From Aradus depressus (lineage: Eukaryota > Arthropoda > Insecta > Hemiptera > Aradidae): a stretch of DNA of 64,000 nucleotides. The notes below the pieces were generated by a model, which saw only the letters and a list, made by a program, of their open reading frames with translations, made no database searches and was not told the origin of the DNA. Position 1 is the first letter of the stretch. The number at the start of each line of letters is the position of its first letter. The stretch covers positions 42,008,136 to 42,072,135 of the forward strand of contig OY759220.1 in NCBI GenBank assembly GCA_963662175.1. Direction: 5' to 3'. A program made the position numbers and the translations under genes. Below, one piece after another: positions 56,280 through 64,000 of this stretch.

Positions 56280-56705
56280 CTAACCTAATTATTATATTAT
56301 ATAATTATTTGTTGTGTTTAGTAGGTTAATCGTGACACTTTCTGAAAAAAAATATTTGCGGGAAGAAGTTGACATCTTCAGAAATTCCCAGCTGCTAATC
56401 TGTGAAGAGAAAACTATATTAATAAGACCATTTACATAATAAATATTAATGATACACTTAATTGTTATATTAAAAAACAAGCTATATTAATTTTTGATTA
56501 ACCTTTTGTGTTGTGTAAGATTCCCAATTCATATATATATTATTATAGCATTACTTGTACATTTTGGGGTCGACTGTGGCGCAACTATTTACCAGACATC
56601 TTTAGCCTGCACTATTAACTTTTTCACGCCATTAATGTGCGATATTTCTATTTATAAAACAACAACATTTATTTGGACCAGCAAGATATGTGCTATACTC
56701 TATTT
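56280..56705. other. No feature seen
   Basis: AT-rich. The 72-codon plus frame at 56494-56712 is not recognised and has no supporting signal. Confidence 0.4.
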
Positions 56706-57030
56706 AAAATAGGGGTGTAAATCTATCGATGACAATATCAATTAAACGATTGAGGCCATCGATAGTTTTTGAGACCATCGATAGTACTATCGAAATATTT
56801 CTTCAAGCATAAGTGACATCAAGTCATTCTATGCTCATGTATATGCACACATGTACCAAGAAAGTAATTTGAGGAAGACAAATAAACAAGATGTCGTACA
56901 CTGTTAGTACCTATATTTCTTTTACGAATTCCACTCCGCTCAATGGTTGAAAATCAATGGCTATGTATGAAACAAGGCGAATTAAGAAAATCCTGAACCT
57001 CTCGGAGATTCTTTCGTATGTTTTTGTTGA

Positions 57031-57243
57031 GTAAATAAAACAAACTTATTTTTGAAATATTGTCTATTCCACTAAAGATATATATATACATATATAACTA
57101 CCGGTTTCGGCTTTATACCATCGTCAGGTCTAGTTATTATAACTAGACCTGACGATGGTATAAAGCCGAAACCGGTAGTTATATATGTATATATATCTTT
57201 AGTGGAATAGACAATATTTCAAAAATAAGTTTGTTTTATTTAT
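57031..57243. repeat. About 210-bp near-perfect palindrome, Penelope-type motif
   Basis: The arms from TAAATAAAACAAACTTATTT to the centre GTCTAGTTATTATAACTAGAC are almost exact inverse copies. Each arm contains CTGACGATGG and CCGAAACCGG, motifs of Penelope-like terminal repeats. It truncates the BED coding sequence. Confidence 0.9.
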
Positions 57244-57269
57244 TTATTACAAGTTTCCACAATATGTCC

Positions 57270-57520
57270 GCGTTTCTCAACTTAGAAGTTTTTGTTGAGC
57301 TCAAATAAAAACGAATTCCACTTCCACTACCTCTATTCTCTTCTGTATCTGTAGATGTGCACAAGGCGTTACCGTTGTAATCGCTGGGATGTTTTCTCAA
57401 CATGTGACCCTTCAAATTGGAAGTGTTTCCGCAAGTTCTGTATTCGGCACTGCACAAACGACATTTAGCCAGTTTTTTTGGACCCACATCCTTATCGAAG
57501 TAACTCCACACATCCGACCC
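57270..57520 (-). pseudogene. BED zinc-finger protein fragment (hAT transposase N-terminus)
   Basis: The minus frame reads VWSYFDKDVGPKKLAKCRLC then GNTSNLKGHMLRKHPSDYN, a complete BED finger (W..F, C..C, H....H). An ATG with MSRKR lies about seven codons upstream but one base out of frame, and a TGA is in frame just before. Downstream, after about residue 75, the frame runs into the inserted palindrome. It is therefore the first-exon remnant of a hAT-type transposase, or of a domesticated relative, now broken at both ends. Confidence 0.8.
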
Positions 57521-57760
57521 GTTTACGACTCATTTTTCAGTTCAAAACAACAAAACACGCTACAAGAATAGTAAATGTAACCCTTCTTCGATTCAGTCCA
57601 CGGATACACAATCCTTAAACTATTGTTAGTTTAACACCGATAGTATCGACGCGGTCAACTATCGATAGTTCTACGTCCGTAATTTAAAATCAATGAAGTT
57701 TCATTTCATATGCAGTAGATGTATCTTAGAAATAAAGGTTTAAATTTTTATTTTTCTACT

Positions 57761-57990
57761 TCCCCAACTATACAAAGTATAGGAGAAGTTATGTAATCGG
57801 TCAAAAATTCGATGCAAAGTTTTCAACGGAATTTCATATTTTCCGAACTCTAGATTCCAAACAAATCCTAGTTGAATAAAAAATTTAGGATATGCCAAAT
57901 TTAGGACGCCCATTGTAGAGTCGGGCTCATGTCCAGCAAAGCGATGAAAGAGCGCTCTGGTAGTAGGCGATATTACCTCATAGTTAAAGT
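57761..57990. repeat. Dispersed repeat end plus SINE-1 3' fragment
   Basis: 57761-57860 is the reverse of the end of the family at 4050-4755 (CTTCCCCAACTATACAAAG, GGTCAAAAATTCGATGC). 57866-57990 is a plus-strand SINE-1 tail (TAGAGTCGGGCTCATGTCCA to GTAGGCGATATTACC). Confidence 0.65.
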
Positions 57991-57994
57991 ATAT

Positions 57995-58357
57995 ATTATA
58001 ATTAGATGCCTAACCTTCAACAAAATAATCTCCCCAAAAAGGCGTCGTTTTAATGTTAGTTCAGTGGAGTAACGTACATACACAGTCTGCCTGTACATGT
58101 GTATGTTAGATACACAATGTTGATGAAGCCACAAGTTTACATTCTCAGTAATAAGCAAACCCAACTCAGGATGTTGTTACATAACATACCTGAAGTACGA
58201 TAGCGTAGTTAGTTCATCAGACAACTTACAGAGAACCTTACTATCACACAATGGGTGACAATAGACCTCATTCAAAATATAATTACATAATTTACCTTTC
58301 TAATTACAATATATAATAATACATCGTCAGCGTTAATGTTTTTTTTTAATACTTTGG
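57995..58357. other. No feature seen
   Basis: AT-rich; the 63-codon minus frame at 58164-57973 is unsupported. Confidence 0.4.
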
Positions 58358-58369
58358 TATATAAAAAGT

Positions 58370-58565
58370 AAATTTTTTTGGGGGGCTTTATGTACGGTGC
58401 ATATTAGCCATGTCAATGTGTTTTATCTAGTTATTTACAACATTCATGGCCCCGGGAGGGAGTTCTATCTATGAAATAAAACTCACTCCCGGACGGGATT
58501 CGAACCCGTAAACCGTGGTAGGACCAAAGCCCTACGCTCTAGCCCGCACGGCCAATATGACTCCC
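58370..58565 (-). repeat. SINE-2, with 12-bp target duplication
   Basis: Minus strand, head GGCCGTGCGGGCTAGAGCG and B box GGGTTCGAATCCCGTCC, body as at 53630. TATATAAAAAGT flanks it at 58358-58369 and 58566-58577. Confidence 0.9.
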
Positions 58566-58651
58566 TATATAAAAAGTTATGAACTGCCCACATGAGGGAT
58601 CGATATTTATTTAACATCCAAAAATGGATATTAATTTAAAATAAAACTATA

Positions 58652-58993
58652 GTTAGTTATTATGACTCATGCCCGGGCTTTAACTACTCATATCGCCTAC
58701 TACCAGAGCGCTGTTTCTTTATGTCACTCTGGTGGACATGAGTTCGACTCTACTGTGGGAATTCTAAATGTTGCGTACCCTAAATTGTTATTCACCTAGG
58801 GCAGGAGTATTTAACGAGTACGTGACATCGTACAGGCTCGGAACCATCACTTAACCTCCCATCCGAAGGACAGCGTGCTTAAGTTTATTTTACCTCCAAG
58901 ATAAAATAAACTATAAGGGCCTCGGCTGGGTTTCGAACCCACGATCTTGAGCTCAGAAGTAAAGCATGCATACACCGAGCTATCGGCGCCCTC
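58652..58993 (-). repeat. SINE-1, full length
   Basis: Minus strand from the tail (TTATTATGACTCATGCCCGG) to the head (AGCTCAGAAGT... and GAGCTATCGGCGCCC on the plus strand). B box intact on its own strand (GGGTTTCGAAACCC-like, one base extra). Confidence 0.92.
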
Positions 58994-59950
58994 CAAAAAC
59001 TATATATGTACATTGAAAATTGAAGTCAAACACAAGATGATAATCTTTACAATATAATATTTATATTTTAAATAAATGGCACACATTTGATGGGGATGTT
59101 CCCAATTTAAGATAATTAATTTGCAATCTTATTGAGAATAACTTCCAATTGAATAGACAAAAATTTACCCAAACCCAACTATTTCGAAAATGATATAAGC
59201 TTTAAATAGCATTTTATGTAAAATCGGGAAAATTTAAACGCAAGGACCTTCAGATATGAAAACAGAGGATATTATTTTGTAATTTTTTTTTTACAATATT
59301 TTATACATATTTAATTTGAATAATTTTGTATTAACATGTATGTTTTTGAACTGAAACTTCTTACCATCCACTGGGCAACTTGGGGACTAAGCTGGTAAAT
59401 GAGTTACGAAGTTATATGACGCACTGAATACCTCCCCAGACCAGCTTCGCACCAATGTTTTAGTTCGACCCCCAAAAAAGTTGTTTAGTGTCCTTTTTTG
59501 AAAACAAATCTGTCAGGGCATCTATTAAAGACCCTACATTCCAAATTTGGATGAAATCGAGTGGTTCAGACAGGGGTAAGTAAAAGCATTTCATTTTGTT
59601 TTTAAATTCATCAGAGTGGCAGTGGGGATGGTTGAGCGGGCTGGTAGAGGGGACCGCTCCCGTCCCCACCTCCCGGAGCAACCCAAAGCGCCTCTCTCCC
59701 GCTTTACTCACCCCGCCCGTTGGTGAACCCTAAAAACATAAACAGGCAGTGATACACTCTAAATATGAGAATAATGGTCCAGGACCGTCGTCCAAAAAGA
59801 GGAAATTAAGTTCAGAAATTACAAGTGTTGCATCATGTTCGCAGGAACAACATTTTCATTTTAATATTATACCCAATCAAAAAACAAAAAAATTGCGAAA
59901 GTTTCACTTCTGGAGTCTATTCCAAGAACACACTATTTTTTAATATGTTT
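58994..59950. other. No recognised feature
   Basis: 59600-59735 is GC-richer, with GTCCCCACCTCCCGGAG. The minus frame 59711-59460 and plus frame 59749-59943 (GPGPSSKKRKLSSEITSV) could be scraps of a mobile-element protein, but I recognise neither. Confidence 0.3.
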
Positions 59951-59953
59951 GTT

Positions 59954-60185
59954 TAGGTTTTATAACTCATTCCCTGGCTTTAACTACGAGGTCAAATCGC
60001 CTACTACCAGAACGCTCTTTCGCCACTCTGGTGGACATACTGTGGGAGTCCTAGATTTTGCTTACCCTAAATTTTTATTCATCTAGGGCAGGGGGTCGAG
60101 TACCTGACATCGTACAGGCTCCGGACCATCGCTTAATGTCCCATCCGAAGGACGGCGTGCTTAAGTTTATTTTACCTCCCAAATT
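59954..60185 (-). repeat. SINE-1, head missing
   Basis: Tail ATAACTCATTCCCTGGC to the body AAGTTTATTTTACCTCCCA. The head ends close to the LTR that starts at 60216. Confidence 0.85.
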
Positions 60186-60215
60186 ATTTTTTTATATATT
60201 TCTTTTTAAATATAT

Positions 60216-61043
60216 TGTGACGTGTAGAATGGGGGGGTCACAAAGAATAAAAGAAATTGTTATTCTTTATAAAAATAGTAGAAAAAAAAAAATAGTAAGT
60301 ACAAATAAATAAAAATGTAGGTACATCTTGGCAAAAGATATTAAAAGTAAGAAAAAAGAATATGATTAATTGTAAAAGAAAAGACTAACCTGATGACATT
60401 GGGTGGGGGAAAAGATGGCGAGAAGTGTAGAAGGAGCCGACTCGTGGTAGTAGAGTTTTGGAGCATCTTGGAGGAGGTGTAGTCTGTTTTTGGAGGAACT
60501 TGGAGGAGGTGCCGGGTGTTTTGAAGAGTGTAGAAGGAGCATAGAAGATGGAAGGTAGCAAATTTATATAAAGGAGTGTCGTGGAAGTGAAAGAAAGAAA
60601 AATCCCGAGAAGTTAAGTTTTATATATGGAAGGAGGATAAGGCTGAGAGGAGGGTGACGAAGAAGGAAAGATTCAAAAGAGGATATAGTGTGCCGTGAGT
60701 TGCCAGAAATTTCTAATCCATGTTTATAATCATCCAGTTTGTGTCATTTGCCAAGAGTACATTTTTTTCTGTCTAAATTAACTCATAAGAGGTTTATTTC
60801 ATGTATTGTCAAAAATTTATAATAGTTCACTAACCCCGTAACCTTTTTTTTTAACCATTTACAAAAAAGAAATTAAAAATATACACTTATAAAACATTAT
60901 GATTTAAAAATTGTAGTTATCATTTTTCCTTTATTTTCACATAAACACTCTAAATAAGAAAAGAATGCCACCCCTGTTTTTTTTTATAGATTTATGAATT
61001 AAAGAAGGAATAATATAAATCAAAGTAAGTAAGAATCATTTCA
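60216..61043 (+). mobile_element. 5' LTR of an LTR retrotransposon (predicted)
   Basis: A canonical TG...CA unit: it starts TGTGACGTGTAGAATGGG and ends AAGAATCATTTCA, directly followed by T and the primer-binding site at 61045. About 828 bp. The matching 3' LTR is not within the window, so the start is inferred only from the TG dinucleotide and could be off. Confidence 0.55.
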
Positions 61044-61044
61044 T

Positions 61045-61337
61045 TGGCGCCCAACGTGGGGCAATTTAAAAAATAAAATTAAATTCATAGTATAAGAATC
61101 ATTTCATTGGCGCCCAACGTGGGGCATTTGCTAAAAAATTTGAACAGAGAAAAAATTCATAGTATAAGAATCATTTCATTGGCGCCCAACGTGGGGCATT
61201 TGCTAAAAAAAATGAACAGATAATCAATTCATAGAAATAAGAATCATTTCATTGGCGCCCAACGTGGGGCAATTTAAAAAAAAATAAAATTAAATTCATA
61301 GAATCATTAATCATTTCATTGGCGCCCAACTAAGTGG
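61045..61337 (+). repeat. Five tandem primer-binding-site repeats in the retrotransposon leader
   Basis: TGGCGCCCAACGTGGGGC occurs at 61045, 61108, 61180 and 61253, and in a degenerate form (TGGCGCCCAACTAAGTGG) at 61320. Each is preceded by the LTR-end sequence AATCATTTCAT, with spacings of 63, 72, 73 and 67 bases. The motif is complementary to the 3' end of tRNA-Lys (GCCCCACGTTGGGCG CCA form). Normally a retroelement has one such site. Confidence 0.92.
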
Positions 61338-61506
61338 CCAATTAGAGTGTGCGAATAAAGGGAAATCTAACAATTAAAGTGAAAATATATAGATTTCTAT
61401 GTTTAATGTAGTTCAGTACAGTTTAATTTGATTAGAATTAAGAATATTTTTTGATCTGTAATATCTTGTAATTTTTTTTGTTGAATAAGTAGCATTGTGA
61501 AGCAAG

Positions 61507-62760
61507 ATGGCGGACGAGGACACAGGTGAGTCGACCCATAGCATGGCGGGAGAGCAAGGTCCGGAGTTTGTTTACGATGGGGAGGCGGGAGAATTAGCTG
61601 CAGGAATGGACGGAATCGGGAGTGGCCTCGGCGGATTAGGACTCCGGAACGTAGATAGCGATGTTCGGGAATCTGGATTTGTAGAAGGAACGGGAGAAAA
61701 TTCTATGATAGTCATGAGTCCGCTTATAGGAAGGTCGAATTCGGGGGATGAGGAAGCAAATAAAAAGAAAGACGATAATCCGTTTAAGCCGAGCCAATTT
61801 GAGCAAATGATGGATCGTATGGAACAGTTAAGTTGTAAGATAGAAACTAATAAAAAAGAAATAATCGAGTCGGTTGAGCAAAGGTTTGGGTTTTTTGAAA
61901 TACAAATAAGTAAAAATATAGAGCAACTAAGGGGGGAACAACAAAATAATTTAATAACAGTTAAAAAAAATTTAGAACAAAGTAAAAATGTAAACAAAAC
62001 CAATATTGAAGAACTAGATATAATAGTTAAAACCGTTCACCAGGGGATACTAGAGACAAATGCTAACGTTAATGCATCCGTGGAACAAGGGAGAATGGAA
62101 ACGCTCCAGAATATAACCGATGAAAAAAAAAATACCGAAATAATAGTGGAGACAAAAACAGATCTTATTGAAGTTGAAAATAAATGTGAAAATAAATTAA
62201 TAACAGATGAGAAAAAGAAATTAAATGAAATAGGTAATGCTCAGAAAAATGAATTAGAAATAAGTAAAAGCAAATCAAATAGAAAGGAAAATAGAAAAAT
62301 AAAATTGAACAAAGAAATAAATAAAGATCATATTCCGTTTAATACATTATGTCGGCTAGGTTTTATTAGAAAAAGTTATAAATTGTCAAAAATATCCAAA
62401 GATAAAATAAAAAATAAAAATATCCTTATCTTGAAAGTAAAATTAACAGAAATAAATTATAAGAATATTTGTAAAGGAAATTTGGGCCATATTTGCCAAG
62501 AAAGTTGTGATAAGAAAAAATTAAAGAAAACTAATAAAAGAAAAGCTAAAGTAATGTTGCAGCCAAATTCTAGGAGAATTAGATATCGGAAGATAAAGTT
62601 GTACAAATATGAAAATAAACAGAAACAAAGTGCTTACTTTAAAATACCAAAACTAATAAGCTTAATTAAAAATCACACTAAATTAAAGAAAATTAAAAAT
62701 CACAAGAAATTTAAAAAAAAAAAAAAGTTTCCTTCAGATAAACCGATGGATTATTTTTGA
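61507..62760 (+). CDS. Gag-like protein of an LTR retrotransposon (417 codons)
   Basis: ATG at 61507 in a good context (GCAAGATGGCG). Residues 1-95 are acidic and Gly-rich. About 100-255 are strongly helical and probably a coiled coil (MMDRMEQLSCKIETNKKEII and following). From about 255 to the end it is extremely Lys/Asn-rich (KLKKIKNHKKFKKKKKF near the C-terminus), suiting nucleic-acid binding. A single H/C cluster (CKGNLGHICQESC, about residue 324) is not a canonical CCHC knuckle. The position after LTR and primer-binding sites argues for Gag. No protease, reverse transcriptase or integrase frame follows within 1.2 kb, so the element may be non-autonomous or continue with a long spacer. Confidence 0.6.
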   Translation: MADEDTGESTHSMAGEQGPEFVYDGEAGELAAGMDGIGSGLGGLGLRNVDSDVRESGFVEGTGENSMIVMSPLIGRSNSGDEEANKKKDDNPFKPSQFEQMMDRMEQLSCKIETNKKEIIESVEQRFGFFEIQISKNIEQLRGEQQNNLITVKKNLEQSKNVNKTNIEELDIIVKTVHQGILETNANVNASVEQGRMETLQNITDEKKNTEIIVETKTDLIEVENKCENKLITDEKKKLNEIGNAQKNELEISKSKSNRKENRKIKLNKEINKDHIPFNTLCRLGFIRKSYKLSKISKDKIKNKNILILKVKLTEINYKNICKGNLGHICQESCDKKKLKKTNKRKAKVMLQPNSRRIRYRKIKLYKYENKQKQSAYFKIPKLISLIKNHTKLKKIKNHKKFKKKKKFPSDKPMDYF

Positions 62761-63968
62761 TAACAAGGAACTCGTAATTGGATTTTTAAATGAACTTATG
62801 GCTATGGTTTGTGTTTTTTAAATATATTTTTCTTAAATCATAATAATTAAAAATAAAACTAAATTATAAATTAAAAGTAATCAGCTAATGAATAAATTGT
62901 TTTTATTACGAAGTATCAAATAATAGCTTTGTTGTGTGTTTTTCACCTTGGAAATAAAGATTTTAAAAAAATCTTAAATTGAGAAGTCGAAACTATTGAA
63001 ATATGAAAATCAAAATATAATAAAATCTGAATTGGTAGTACGGTCACTTATAAAACTGATATCACTAAACCAACATGTTGATGGAAGATAGATTCTGGTG
63101 GAGAGACGGACTGCAACTAACGGGATTCTGTGGGACAGAGAGGTAGTACACACTTCAAATAGGATTATGATAGTTTGACCCATATAAACAATGCATGTAG
63201 GTCTGACCTAATGACCGATATCTAGCTAAAAAAAATGGTAATATAATTCGATTCTTGATATTTTGTGAATTTGTGATGTAGAGAGAATTTATTGAAATCT
63301 TGTGCATGTGGTAAATAAAAATAATTAAATAATTTAAAAAAAAAAATATATAAATAAATAATAGATAGTTACCTGTTAAAGGGAGGTGGTGTGTTGTGTC
63401 CGAGAGGATTAGAGACCGGTCTTACATAATTAGAGAAGCCCCACTGACCCATATTACCATATGTTTCCTGGGAAGATAGCGGAAATGGTGTTGAGTGTTT
63501 TTGTTGGAGACATAATAACATAATAATTATCATTATGTGACTTGTCGGTCTTTGCTATGGCAATTTTGTTTTGATCAAGTATGACCTCTTATATGTTAAA
63601 ATCATGAGAGACCTTGCTCCATGTGTGTGTGGATCGGCTTGTCTGGGTCATATAAGCCTCGCTTAATCATATGTTTTTCTTTCTTAGTTTATGAAATTGA
63701 ATTTGTTTTTTTTTGGTTATACCTGTTCTTAAATTTTATGGTTATATGTGATATTGTTAAAAAAAAAAAAAAAAAATGTTTAGTGCCTTCTCCACTCTGA
63801 ACAAAATTTTGATATTTTAATGTTTTTTTATGATAAAAAAAAACAAAATTATTTATTGAAATTATATTATATTTTGAAGAAAAAAAAAAAAAAAAAAAAA
63901 ATATTGTTTGCTAGTTAATGTATTATTGCTTTAAAAAAAAAAAAAAAAAAAATTGTTTGTTAGTTACC

Positions 63969-64000
<32 letters not shown>
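62761..64000. other. AT-rich tail with repeated long poly(A) runs, no gene
   Basis: Runs of 15 or more A occur at about 63759, 63880, 63932 and 63977 to the window end. The last two are joined by nearly the same short sequence (ATTGTTTG, TAGTTA). 63385-63670 is less AT-rich (GAGGATTAGAGACCGG) and could be retrotransposon untranslated sequence. No coding frame is seen. Confidence 0.5.

Larger units (their letters stand above)
56709..57660 (-). mobile_element. hAT-like element remnant with BED finger
   Basis: The left part begins AGGGGTGTAAATCTATCGAT and carries several CATCGATAG motifs at 56735-56795. The right part ends with ATAGTATCGACGCGG and AACTATCGATAGTTCTACG at 57635-57675. ATCGATAG repeats at both ends and a BED finger gene in between fit a hAT transposon, but the outer repeats and an 8-bp duplication are not clear. 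A palindrome has inserted into it at 57031-57243. Confidence 0.45.

Noticed and set aside
56494..56712. 72-codon plus-strand frame
   Set aside because: No family resemblance, AT-rich surroundings, no splice or promoter support.
59460..59943. Two short frames, one per strand, in a GC-richer patch
   Set aside because: No recognisable domain; could be mobile-element scraps, but I cannot support a gene call.
1..64000. CRISPR arrays, bacterial operons or a horizontally transferred bacterial gene block
   Set aside because: The tandem repeats have no spacers, all supported genes have introns or eukaryotic transposon features, and no bacterial-style gene packing is seen.

Overview
The window is AT-rich nuclear DNA of an animal, almost certainly an insect. 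It has spliced genes with short introns, TATA and AATAAA signals, several tRNA-derived SINE copies and many insect-type transposons (hAT, Tc1/mariner, Jockey, Gypsy, Penelope). Nothing bacterial is present. The order cannot be fixed from the sequence; a hemipteran is a guess.

The backbone is a tandem array of one gene family, all on the minus strand. These are GMC-type (glucose-dehydrogenase-like) flavoprotein homologues of about 602-604 residues. Each has three coding exons (157, 165 and 1487-1493 nt) and two phase-1 introns. Four copies are intact in all coding exons: A (261-2455), D (23466-26273), E (32421-34889) and F (43535-47314). Copy C (13129-15615) is intact except for a 4-nt deletion just after its start codon. 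At least four relics lie between them: psi-B 9851-10130, psi-2 19312-20320, psi-4 28720-30095 and psi-3 39626-40055. An isolated scrap of family intron sequence sits at 31615-31728.

The C, D, E, F and psi-B units also share a short upstream block. I read it as a 5' non-coding exon with a splice donor, preceded by a TATA box about 1.1-2.0 kb upstream of the first coding exon. The TATA box is kept in the four gene copies and mutated in psi-B. The same units share, further upstream, a decayed non-LTR retrotransposon ORF2 tail, so the ancestral duplicated segment was several kb long.

The most notable point is that every intact copy keeps the GMC fold signatures but lacks what the family uses for chemistry. 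The catalytic His is Arg, the second catalytic His/Asn is Ser, the FAD-binding GxGxxG motif is broken, and signature 1 is altered. Several long, open, closely related copies therefore look like an expanded family of secreted GMC pseudoenzymes.

The space between genes is filled with mobile DNA, several pieces having exact boundaries. These include a hAT MITE with about 275-bp inverted repeats (10980-11962), a 667-bp Gypsy-derived mini-element whose empty site also occurs in the window (45699-46365), a hAT MITE nested in a SINE (52634-53194), and a 2-kb mariner-type element with about 620-650-bp inverted repeats (49449-51496). There are also Penelope-like remnants with a GIY-YIG tail, two tRNA-derived SINE families, two minisatellites, and at the right end an LTR retrotransposon (60216 onward) whose leader carries five tandem tRNA-Lys-type primer-binding sites before a 417-codon Gag-like ORF.
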